NCBI RefSeq assembly: GCF_000224145.3
Contig: NC_020170.2
Coordinates: 630,081-694,080 of the forward strand
Length of the DNA: 64,000 nucleotides
Direction: 5' to 3'
From: Ciona intestinalis
Lineage: Eukaryota; Chordata; Ascidiacea; Phlebobranchia; Cionidae
Of the stretch, positions 27,086-37,266 are shown one piece after another (position 1 is the first letter of the stretch; each line of letters begins with the position of its first letter). The position numbers and the translations under genes are program-made. The notes under the pieces were generated by a model. The model saw nothing but the letters and a program-made list of their open reading frames with translations, had not been told where the DNA came from and made no database searches.

Positions 27086-27914
27086 CGTCTATTGCTGACT
27101 TTTAAAAATAACTCAACTGTACAAAGGAAAGTGTAATGTGGACATATACTACATAATATGCTAAATAATGTCCATAAATACATTTGTATACAGCCGGCGA
27201 CACACAATACGAAAGATCAATTTTGGGGTATAGAGTTATATTTTATTGAATTTGGAAATGGCTAAACGGGACCTCTATGGTGGCCAAGTGTTGCCGCCAC
27301 TGGGTGCGTACAGCTCAGTGGTTGCCACGCGTTTTTTTTTTATCTTTTAACAATAAAAATATTTTGCCCAGGAACATAAATACCTTCACGGAGATAACAG
27401 CGCCTAGAATCCATCAATATCCTTTTACTCAAAAACAGATTCCCTGATCCCGATGTGGCACCGCCCACGGCGACAGTAAAACAATACACCGGTAGACAAG
27501 ATTAACAACAAACTCTCAAAAACGAAAAGATATGTTAGATGGGGATTGGTGAACTGCTAAAATGGCTTGCGTTACTCGCAAGGTGTCACTGGTAAGTTCC
27601 TGCTTCAGTTTGCTTGCGTAGACTTTACAGACGCAGTTAGTGTTGAACGCGACCACAATTTCAGGTCGGCACTACTAGGGTTATGAATATGAATGATCAT
27701 TAAAGTAGCTTCTTCATTCCAAAGGAGATTTTTATTTTTTTTGAATATGGCACAATTAAATCTGCTTATGTTCCATCTTTGCCCACCATGCGAGAAAGCA
27801 CACCGTAAGCTTATTCCATTTATGACGGAAATAAACTACCGAATTTGCATGTAAGCGCCAGAGGACAATTAAAAGGTATCGTTCACCTTGCATATACATC
27901 CACGGTTATCTATT

Positions 27915-28636
27915 TAATATCCGGTGGTAACAAACGTTACTCTGGTGTTTACACAAAAGTTTCATATTATTATCAATGGATAAAACCAGGCATTAAAGTG
28001 TGTTTCTCATATTCACCATCAAACAAGTGGATTGGATCAATTGATAATGACACTTATTTTCTTCACGTGTTAGGACAACGACAATTTTTTTTGACACGCC
28101 ACGTATCCGCTTTTAGTTACCACGCATGTACTGGATCATACGAATGTGTTTGTGTCAGCGTGTGATTTTAAATTAAAAAAAAACGAGGGGTACTTTCTAT
28201 TTAAAACTTCAATGATAAATACGTTTTCCTTTCTGTAAAGACCACCACTGTTCCTTCTACAACAACAGCAACAACAACCGACCCAACAACAGCTAAAACG
28301 ACAACAATGGTTCCTTCTACAACAACAACCGAACCAACAACAACTAAAACGAAACAATGGCTCCTTCTAAAGCAACAACTACAACAACCGACCCAACAAC
28401 AACTCAAACGACAACAATGTCTCCTTTATTGAAACATTTACACTGTAAATGTTTCAATAAATTTTATGTTATCACAAGTCAAAAAAATAAACTGAATGTC
28501 AATTTAATTTTTCCACATATATTTTTCCCACATACACTCTTAGGGCAAAAGAATATTTATAAATTTTGTTACAGAAACTACATCCCGAGCAAGCCATGTA
28601 CATGTAATGTTGCTACTGACATTACTACTACTATAA
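27915..28636 (+). pseudogene. 3' relic of a CUB-LDLa-trypsin protease gene
   Basis: A third, truncated copy of the protease family, in the same orientation as the broken copy at 30 kb. About 27920-27994 carries the end of the last trypsin exon ([20 protein letters not shown]). The active-site Ser block GDSGGP is absent upstream. From about 28240 a Thr-rich exon follows (TTTVPSTTT repeats), with a lost base near 28351 that shifts the frame. The hydrophobic tail exon survives at 28575-28636 (ETTSRASHVHV then MLLLTLLLL, stop TAA). It is probably a tandem 3' duplicate that lost its 5' part. Confidence 0.82.
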
Positions 28637-28839
28637 GAATAATTTGTGTTGCCTATTTTAAAACAAACATAGCGTTTCCTTGTTTTCTTATGTGAAGGTT
28701 GTTATCGTTAGCCACCAAGTGGCCACATAAAATCGAGCAGTATTTCTTATTATTTTTACGCAATTTTTTTTACGTAAATCGTAATTCTCACATGTTTTTT
28801 TATCATCAAATAGAAGACACATAAACAGAAATTAAACAA

Positions 28840-29078
28840 CGTATCCTACTCTACAGGATGCCCCTCTTTACCCCACATACTATATTACTCCGGGGTAAGA
28901 CAAATGCTGTTAGCACCTAAATCCCATATTACCTGATCGTGGTTTGAACAATTAACAACTTTGGTTTAGAGTCGAGAGGGTATTGGTGTATAATTATCTT
29001 AATATTCTTTGCTTACCATTAAATTGGAAGGAAATAGAAAAAAAACATGTACCATCTTACCCCTCACTATCCGCTGTT
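28840..29078. mobile_element. Decayed MITE, with a second MITE end abutting it
   Basis: A MITE-like right end at about 28860-28884 (CTCTTTACCCCACATACTAT) is followed at once by a decayed left end (CTCCGGGGTAAGACA), a family core and a right end (ACCATCTTACCCCTCACTA) at about 29050-29075. Confidence 0.65.
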
Positions 29079-29457
29079 TTATTTTTACTTGGTTTTATTA
29101 TAGTAATCTTCAATCTACAAATTCTACATTATTGTGTGTGGGCAATTTATGTCAAAGTTTTGTATTTTTGCTGTTACTTACATTTATACAAAAAACAAAT
29201 CCAGTTTATGATAACACAGGGCAAATAAAATTACATCGTACTGTGAAATGAGGTTAGCATTGTATATATGTAGAGTGTTAGACTATGGATCATTGGCTAC
29301 ATTTCGTTGTGTTTATCGGCATATGAACCGATAAATATACAAATATATTTGAATGGAGTGTATTGTTATATAGTGATGTTTACATACTTGTATTGGGTAA
29401 CAATTGTATAATGCTGTTACTGATTTAATTGAAATAGGTGGATTATGCAAAAAATGA

Positions 29458-29637
29458 TATAGAGTGCTGTGGGGCAAGGTGGGTATATCCTAATCGTGCT
29501 TTAAACTATTAAAAAGTGTTTATGGAAGTCGTGGGAATACGGTTTTATAATTCTTTGAATGTTCTTTGTTTCCTACCAAATGGGACGAGAAAATAGAATG
29601 AAAAGGGTGTCCCATTTTTTCCCATCACCCTAATATA
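29458..29637. mobile_element. MITE copy
   Basis: The left end is partly decayed (TATAGAGTGCTGTGGGGCAA); the core and right end (GGGTGTCCCATTTTTTCCC) are clear. Confidence 0.8.
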
Positions 29638-30435
29638 CAGTATTCGTCTTTGCTATATGTGAGTTCGCCATGATATATTAGACAACGCAAACTCAAGGCA
29701 AGCAGAGAAGCCTACGGGATGATCAAAAATCGCGTTATTCATCGTTACTTCTTGCTTGTTTATGGGAGACCAGAGCAGTAAAATATTCTATGACACAAAT
29801 ATGTGAGTCTCATATTTAAATTGAGTTCATTGGGATTTGTTAACCAAGACTGAAAGTTCTTTCTGTAAAATTACAAAACACCGTTGTTATTATAGACGCA
29901 AGGGGTTTGTCATTAACACATAAGTAATTTTGAATTAACCTATATTGCTACAGCGCTGTCCGCATTCGCCATTTCTAAACCACGTTAAAGTATGACTATA
30001 ATGGCCGAGGGAGATAAACTAAATCCTGTGTTAGTAAAATTGTCGGTAGTATGTATTGTGGCAACACTGTGCGCTGGTGAAGACGATTGTACAAACCCTG
30101 GTGAGTTTTCTTTTTGTCGTTTACGGAATACGCATTATGCGCGGTGATTTTATCTTTTACATATTGGTTGATGACATTTCTTATAGTTACCGCATTCATT
30201 TTAAAAGGATGTGCTTAAGAATATTTTTCTTTAAAAAATTGAAATTCCGGTATGACGATAGCATTGTAATGTCCGCATTGTATAAAAGAAAATGTTTCAT
30301 TATATGTTTTTTATAGTACAAGCATTTTGACAGGTTCGGAGTGTATTTAGTTATTTAAGGTTTAAAACACGTACTAATATTACAGAAGACATTGCATTAT
30401 CTTCAGTTGAACCATGGCGCATCGCGTGTTGCGGA

Positions 30436-30734
30436 GGTTTAAACCAAAGTTAGACACACCGACTTGAAGTTGAAGGAACGTAACTTTAATGACCTGCCAA
30501 CAGTTATCGTGTTTAAAACGCCGCAATATGCATTAAACAAATTGGTGTCAATCCTGTGTTTGAGTGCGGTTCCAGCATGTTACACGAAACACGGAAAATG
30601 GTCGTTCTAACTTATCTGTCGGAACTCGAAGTGACCAGAAACAAAATATTTTCGATGTGTTTACTCGCAAATAATCCAGAAAGACAACATCGTACACGGC
30701 GTCGGTCTGGTTTAAACCAACGCCGGTTTAAACC
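30436..30734. repeat. Three copies of the palindrome GGTTTAAACC flanking an inverted CUB segment
   Basis: GGTTTAAACC occurs at 30436-30445, 30709-30718 and 30725-30734. Between the first two, 30452-30500 matches the complement of CUB exon 3 and 30611-30718 the complement of CUB exon 2 of the intact gene. Confidence 0.85.
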
Positions 30735-32172
30735 GACCACCCATTTTGTTATACAACCATTTTGTAATGTCTTGTCACATTAGTGTACAGCAGGTTACGA
30801 AAGACACGCTCTGGGATAGGCCATTAATAACTCGTCCGAGGCCAAAATACAGCAATAGACGTAACTCTTTCGAGTAATGAATTTGTATAAACTTGTAGAT
30901 CGTTGTCCAGAAGCGACATGTTGGAATGGAAATTGCATCAATCATTCGCAACGATGCGATGGAAACAAAGATTGTTTGGACGACAGCGATGAAATTGAAT
31001 GTGGTAAGTTAACTATTACAACACAAGACTCTTGATAATACATTTCTCACTATAGTTATTACTTTACATTAACTTGATGGTCACTGCAGAACAAACAGTT
31101 GACGAAAGTGGTTCTACTGTTGCAATCAACTCAATGAAATGTGGGAAAACGTATGTTAGTCCTCAGTTTACTTGGGTATAAGCTAAGTAATTTTTTCTCG
31201 TTGTTTAAACATTATTGTTGGCAATGGCGAACACCCACATATGTTGTAATAGGTAAGATTTTGCGTAACTTGCGATAGAGATTATCTCATTAGTAAATAT
31301 GAATCCTATGTCATATTTCTTTTTCAGAACCAGCGAATCGCCGGCGGTAACGAAGAAGTTCCAGGTTCATGGCCATGGCTGCGCTGGTTCAAAATGGCTA
31401 TTTTTAAGCCACTATGGCGGAAGTATTATTTCAGAGCAAGCTATTTTAACAGCGGGACACAGCGTTGACTTTCTAAGCAGGTTTGCAAGTAGAATGTCGG
31501 TAGCTGATTTTACACGACAAATATATGATGACCTATAATGGGTTTCTCATTATTAGCAAGGAATTAACCATTGATGAAATGCGACACTTCCAAACTTTGT
31601 TTTAAACTTATCTTTTTTATGGATTATTATAAATTGATACATGCCCCTTCATTGGAGCTCTGCTCTCTTTTATAGTCCAATTGTTTTAAACCAAATAACT
31701 TCTCGCAGTCCATCTCAATTGAACGTCGTGGTGGGAAGACACGTTAGAAATAGCAACGACGGTGAACAGTTGATTAAAGTCAAGCAAATTGTGTTTCACA
31801 ATGACTATCATCCATTGTAAGTTAACCATTAATATCGTGCATGTGTTTTAAGCTCGTGTTTAGTTTTAAATGTTTCACGTTGTTATGTGTTAGATCACCA
31901 ACAGCGTGTGTTTTCTTGGTAATGCGCATGATATAAATAAAACCATAAAAAAAAAACTTTTTTTAATAAATACAGATTTCTTCGAAACGGTATTGCAATT
32001 TTAATATTAAGTGAGCCAATCACATATATATCAACCATTCGACCAATCTGTTACTCTGATTCAAACATAACAACTTCTGATATTGATAATGGGATCCAAT
32101 GCATTGCTAATGGATAGGGAACTTTAAGTCAGATCCTCTTTTTTAATATGTTATTTACAATGAATTATATTT

Positions 32173-32238
32173 TATAGTAGGGTGTGGGAAGAGGGGACAC
32201 CTTCATCACATAATGTCCCAATATCCTGATAGGGCGCC
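32173..32238. mobile_element. Truncated MITE fused to a protease exon
   Basis: The left end and start of the core (TATAGTAGGGTGTGGGAAGA ... CCCAATATCCTGATAGG) stop abruptly and run straight into CCCAACAGGACTGTTCC, which belongs to the trypsin exon whose acceptor and first bases are missing. Confidence 0.85.
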
Positions 32239-32407
32239 CATTTACCCAACAGGACTGTTCCAAGTTTGCCTTCCTTTTTTTTAATTTGGTAAATTATAAA
32301 AATTGTGACGCAAGTTACGGTGGCACAATATCTATGGATACCCAAATATGTGCAGGGTCAACCAAAGGGGGTGTGGATACATGTCAGGTATATAGAGATC
32401 AATATTT

Positions 32408-32505
32408 TTAGAAAATATAACTTGTAAGCGGGCACGAATGCATGAAAGAGACGGTGTTAAAACGACTGTCGTTTTCCGTCACGAGAATAAACAGTTTACG
32501 TTACT
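32408..32505 (+). mobile_element. SINE tail fragment, degraded
   Basis: Matches the 3' half of the SINE (AACTTGTAAGCGGGCACGA ... AACGACTGTCGTTTTCCG). It lies in an intron of the broken protease copy. Confidence 0.7.
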
Positions 32506-32951
32506 TTTATAAAAAAACACAAATATATTTATAACGCGTGATAAAGTTCGTGCAAACAACTTATTTGGTAATTGTGTAAAAACTCAACCCCCAAACGTCT
32601 GTGTAGCTAAGGTCTATACAGTGTTAAATGTATGTTAATCTACCAGGTAATTTGTTGTAATTAATGCTTTTATATGCTACCTCATAAAATAACCAGGGAG
32701 ATTCTGGTGGACCATTAGTGTGCTTGATCGGTGAATCGACCTGGTTTCAAGTCGGAGTTACTTCGTTTGGAAAAGACTGTGGCAACAAACGTTACCCTGG
32801 TGTTTACACAAAAGTTTCATATTATTATCAATGGATAAAACCAGGTATTGTATTTGACTCTTTTCGTTTTTTTTTACAGAGAAAACACACCACACAAATC
32901 TGTGTACACATAGCTCTTCCATACATATTAGGCACAGAGTAAAAAAGTAAA

Positions 32952-33066
32952 TATATTAGAGCGGGGAAAGACGGGACACCTTTTCATTCTGTTTTCTCGT
33001 CCTATTTAGTGGTAAACAAAAAAAAAAACATTTAAAGAATTATAAAACTGTATCTTCACGACTCAC
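32952..33066. mobile_element. MITE left half
   Basis: The terminal repeat GGGAAAGACGGGACACC is followed by the core up to ACTGTATCTTCACGACTCAC. The right half is missing. Confidence 0.75.
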
Positions 33067-33570
33067 ATTTGACTGAAATTAATGGATACATTTTAGGATT
33101 TGGTTTTAGTCGCAACAAATAAGAGATAGGGTAAAGCACCATAAAGCCAATAACGTGCCCAATAAATAGGAGAGCATCTAAGATTTACATATTGGTTTGG
33201 CGGATAGTATGTTTTGTTATGTGAGTTGCAGTGTATGGATACCGCAGTTTTATCGCGTGACAACAATGACCAATGTGTTTGCTTGAGCGGGTGGTTTATA
33301 TGTGACAAAACACACCTTAAAGGGTTTCGCTACAATGGCATTGTCAGCCCGTATTTGCTCGAGGAAAGAATTATAAAGATTTTCATTCGTCTAATTTGGT
33401 ATAAAAATATTGGCTTCCGTTCATTGTTGCGTTAATTTACCCTTCTCTCCTTACATTTAAAGTTTATTCAAAGTTCTTGAGATACAATAATATACAATGC
33501 ATATTTTCGTCATATAAGACCACGAGTTATAACTATCATACCTTTATTAATTGACAACGATTCAAAGAAA

Positions 33571-33600
33571 TATAGTGGGGTGGGGGAAGATGGGACACAC
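33571..33600. mobile_element. Isolated MITE end
   Basis: A well-preserved end TATAGTGGGGTGGGGGAAGA continues to TGGGACAC and then stops. A weaker related stretch follows at 33630-33650. Confidence 0.7.
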
Positions 33601-33820
33601 AAAAATGTGTTTAGCAATTCGCACAACTGATGGGGTAAAATGGGACACTTTCTTGTTAAATTTTCCTGATATTAAAGTAATATTAAACGCTTAGAAAATC
33701 AAGTTTAAACATTAAAAAATTCTGTTTCTGTTTAAACCTGATTTAGTAATACTTAAACAGTAATTGGCTTTAGCCCGCGGAAAAAAGTAACACCCCGCTC
33801 ACATATTTACAATTGACCAG

Positions 33821-34290
33821 CAGTGACATCACTTCCACTACAACAACCGACCTAACAACAACTAAAACAACAACCATGGTTCCTTTTACAACAACAACTG
33901 ACCCAACAACAACTAAAACGACAATAATGTCTCCTTCAACAACAACAACAACAACCGACCCAGCAACAACAACGACAACAATGTCTCTTTCTACAACAAC
34001 AACAACTACAACAACCGACCCAGCAACAACAACAACAACAACAACAACCGAACCAGCAACAACTAAAACGACAACAATGTCTCCTTCCACAACAACAACT
34101 GACCCAACAACAACGAAGTCGACAACCTCGGTCACATCAAGCAAAAGCCTTCCTGCATCCTCAACACATATCCCCAGTGTCTCAAGTGATCAGCCTACAT
34201 CAGACGTGCCAAAAACCTCTACACAACTTGAGAACCTAACCAGCTCTTATATTGATAACGATACAACGAATGTATCGCCTGAACGAGGTG
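33821..34290 (+). repeat. Thr-rich (ACA/ACC) coding-type tandem repeat of the broken protease
   Basis: An imperfect repeat encodes units such as TTTTDPTTTKTTTMSPS, then a unique Ser-rich part (SSDQPTSDVPKTS) shared with the intact paralogue ([13 protein letters not shown]). It resembles a mucin-like O-glycosylated stalk. Its open frame is not in phase with the preceding trypsin exon when the acceptor at 33820 is used, consistent with decay. Confidence 0.75.
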
Positions 34291-34658
34291 AGAAAATATA
34301 ATAAACACAAATAGGTTGCAGTGAAGGTATTTGGGTTTGTTTATTTTTGAATTGTTATTTTCTTGTGTGACAAAAGCTGAAGTCGTGTTCAATAATTTTG
34401 ATAAGGCGTATATCGAGTTTGCTTGACTTTTGGTGGCCTATATTGTTGTAACCCAAATACACTTACACTGTTTATATAAGTGAGTGATTTAGAAACTGTA
34501 AACAAAACACAACTTTTAGTTCAAAAATTTAATACGCCACTGATAATTGTCTTCTAAATTTCGTTACAGAAAGTGCATCACAAACGAGCTACGCACACCA
34601 ACACGAAAGTTACGTTCATATAACGACGATGGTGGTACTGCTACTACTGTATGGATAA

Positions 34659-35302
34659 TTTCTACTCAGCATTGCTAAACAGACGTTACTTGCCTTGTTT
34701 ACCTCGTTTTTTTAAACAAATATGTAGAAAGTGTGGGCCGAAATTTATGTATCGGCCAACTAAGGGTCTATACACAAGTGTAAAATCGCCTGGTTGATCT
34801 GTTTTTGGTGGGAAGCTGCTGAAAATTGAGAAGAGAAAGTGACGTCAGAAAATCGTCAGATTCCCCCCCCGAAATTTGTTTCTGCCTGTTGTTTCAGTTA
34901 AATATGGAATTGCCCCACTATAATCCCAGGCGACGTTGCCTGGCGGGTTAAACAAATTAGTAGATTAACTCGTGGGAAGTCTACGGAATACTGAAACTAT
35001 GAAAACTAAACCAATATCGCAAGTCAAAAGACTTAATAAAAAAAGGTTTATAATTTTGTCAAAGAAATCACAAACGTAGAAATGCAAGGCAGCACAGCAT
35101 AGCTAAGTTGTGCTATGCTATACTATGGGTAACGTATGGGAATGTTTGAGCAAGGACGCTTTACTTGTACAGTTTATGTTTACGTAAATGCTCATAGATA
35201 ATAATAATAAACTGGAACGTCTTACTTTGTGTTTTACTTGGAACCTGAACACTTTGTTAAACCTGAATACTTAATGCTGTAAGTCCAAAGTATTCAATTA
35301 TT
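34659..35302. other. Spacer between the broken protease and the seven-helix gene
   Basis: No gene or repeat family recognised. AATAAT/AATAAA-like stretches near 35199-35211 could serve as poly(A) signals for the plus-strand copy. Confidence 0.4.
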
Positions 35303-36427
35303 TCATACAACAGTGGTAATGTTAACGCTGGGTGAAAAGTGCTCTTTTGATGTTGCGTCTTCGATTGCGCAAGGGAATATCATTGTGTTATAATTTTCGA
35401 AGGACAAGATAATGCAGATGACGTTGGAAAAAAGAGCGACGTCATAAATGCTATATGCGTAGTTTCGGGTGCTGTCGTTTGGAAGTGCGTAGGTGGTAAG
35501 AACCATCGCAGTAATGTCTGTTAAGATGCAAATTGTAGCCAGGACTGTCGAGCGTTGTATGATGCGAAGAATCTTTTTGTTAATCGGAACATTTGTAGAA
35601 GACTTTATTTCAACATGAGTTGAGACGATCGTACAGCTGCTGGTGCCAATAAACCCATGTATTGAATTATTATCGTTGACTTTTACTACTTGCAAGGAAC
35701 TACCAGTCCTGGATTCCGAATTTATTTGAGCTTTATAACAGAAAAAAAATGACCAACAGTTTTGAAGATTACGTCTAAGTGGAATAATAAAAAGAAACAA
35801 GAGCATCAGCTGACCGAATGTTGCTATCACTGCACCAGCTGTGTTTGTCCAATCCCGGCTAATGTTTTCGCAGCCAAAATAATTCGATTTTTGAAATTTG
35901 GGAATAGTAGACGCTAACACTGTCGACAAGCCAGCCCCGAGCAAAAACACGATGCTTGACCAACTTAGCAAAATAATGAATTTGTTGCGAGAGCTTGACA
36001 TAAGTGGATGGGCGTATATTGACCTTTGCCGGAACCATAGCAGCAAGTACACTGGTACCAAAGCAATCAAATAAAAGACAACAACAGCGTCGACGGCTCT
36101 TTCACATTCTTCGTCAAACCCTGGTCTATAAGGAGGGAGTGTAATAGCGATGATGGAACAACAGCATCGTCCCAATAGAGTTAGAGCAGAGACAACAGTC
36201 AAGTTGTAGACAATGCCACCGTTAAGATCGTTTCCACTTTGACGTTTGAATCTGTTAGTTTTGACTCCATGAATGATCAACGCTACAGCTAACCATGAAC
36301 AACATGTCACTATAATGCATTCGATTGTCAACGGAATAATAAAACTGACTTGTCTAGTTTTCGGTAAAATGACGTCATCAACAGCACTCGTCATCGTGAC
36401 GTCATATGCTTCTGTAGATTCTTTCAT
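35303..36427 (-). CDS. Single-exon seven-helix membrane protein, possible orphan GPCR
   Basis: An intronless 374-residue frame with seven hydrophobic segments at roughly residues 28-50, 72-97, 110-130, 146-168, 194-216, 296-316 and 326-348. A 75-residue hydrophilic loop lies between segments 5 and 6. The N-terminus is short and polar; the C-tail is about 25 residues. This topology fits a G-protein-coupled receptor. I cannot see a DRY or NPxxY motif; the region after helix 7 reads SFENYNTMIFPC, which may be a diverged NPxxY. The start at 36427 is the first Met after upstream stops. It lies between the converging tails of the two protease copies. Channel or transporter alternatives cannot be excluded. 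Confidence 0.6.
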   Translation of the reverse strand: MKESTEAYDVTMTSAVDDVILPKTRQVSFIIPLTIECIIVTCCSWLAVALIIHGVKTNRFKRQSGNDLNGGIVYNLTVVSALTLLGRCCCSIIAITLPPYRPGFDEECERAVDAVVVFYLIALVPVYLLLWFRQRSIYAHPLMSSSRNKFIILLSWSSIVFLLGAGLSTVLASTIPKFQKSNYFGCENISRDWTNTAGAVIATFGQLMLLFLFIIPLRRNLQNCWSFFFCYKAQINSESRTGSSLQVVKVNDNNSIHGFIGTSSCTIVSTHVEIKSSTNVPINKKILRIIQRSTVLATICILTDITAMVLTTYALPNDSTRNYAYSIYDVALFSNVICIILSFENYNTMIFPCAIEDATSKEHFSPSVNITTVV

Positions 36428-37266
36428 TGTGTAACTTCACAGGCAGCGGTAATGATATTTACAAATTTACAAAAATCCTTGAATTAATTAAAACAACATT
36501 TATTTGAGTAGGTGTTTGTATGATATCATTGTATGATATCATCAAAAATAATAACAAACGCGCAACTTGCGCTGTATGTTGACTCATTCCGGATTGGTAG
36601 GCAGTGGTCTTTTGTAAATATCTGTAACTTTCCACCTCCGCTATTCAAATACAGTGCAAAGCAAAGGAGTTTCCTTCTCTTCATTTCAAAATACAAGAAT
36701 GATAATCATTATACAACAATTGCCAATATCCACCGACAACTAGGCGTTAAAAAGGCCAACAAAAAATACGAACAACAACCGCTAAACTCGACAAATCAAA
36801 GCACAGCAGAATGTGCAAAAGCAAACCACGAACAACTTCTGAACACACAAAAAGCTCAACCAGCATCAGAAATGTAATATTATTCTAATCAAACCAACTT
36901 TATTTACGCAAGTTGCTAACTTGCAACTGATAAACAGGGTATGAGAGAATATGGAGCCCAAAACACGGGAGAAAACGATGTTTTTTTCTCTTTAGTTTAA
37001 TTTTTATTATTCATGGTTAATATATTTTCGTTCGTCGCGGACATGTCCTTTCGCCGAGGATATGTTTGTCGTTTAAAGACAAGTTTATGTCGATTGCGGA
37101 CATACTTTTGTTCGTCACGAACATTGTTTAGCCAAAATACACGAAACAGAAGAACGAAAACGAAGTACGAAATACTTCGTGCGGATACAAATAAATACAT
37201 GAAGAATGTAGAAGAGTAAGTGCGATAAAAATATCAATAAAAAATTGCAACTTTAGTGTGACAATG
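36428..37266. other. Spacer between the seven-helix gene and the intact protease
   Basis: No recognised product; plus-strand frames at 36533-36877 and 37013-37219 lack family features. A 13-bp direct repeat GTATGATATCATT containing TGATATCA is present near 36517-36545. Confidence 0.45.

Larger units (their letters stand above)
29992..34658 (+). pseudogene. Broken CUB-LDLa-trypsin protease with Thr-rich stalk (inverted paralogue of the gene at 37.3-43.6 kb)
   Basis: The parts follow the order of the intact paralogue: signal-peptide exon 29992-30100 (MTIMAEGDKL...VVCIVATLCAG), CUB exons (about 30407-30720, rearranged), LDLa exon 30899-31003 ([16 protein letters not shown]), 31090-31175, trypsin exons about 31328-31480, 31709-31816, about 31979-32125, about 32239-32390 and 32699-32846, Thr-rich exon about 33821-34290, tail exon 34570-34658. 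Disabling changes: a stop in the CUB exon and an internal inversion; a net frameshift in the first trypsin exon; TAGHS where the intact copy has TAGHC; catalytic Asp replaced (LRNGIAIL versus LRNDIAIL); stop instead of Trp in the GWG motif; a MITE fragment replacing the start of the next exon. The Ser block GDSGGP and the LDLa exon are intact. A shortened secreted SP-LDLa product is in phase but speculative. Confidence 0.87.

Noticed and set aside
28136-28407. Val/Cys-rich minus-strand frames (also 33770-34144)
   Set aside because: These are antisense readings of the Thr-rich ACA repeats of the protease family.
33821-34120. CRISPR-like regular repeats
   Set aside because: The repeats are degenerate trinucleotide coding units, not repeat-spacer arrays, and the genome is animal.
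36533-36877. 114-residue plus-strand frame
   Set aside because: No homology recognised, no signal or membrane segment, and no splice context; treated as chance.
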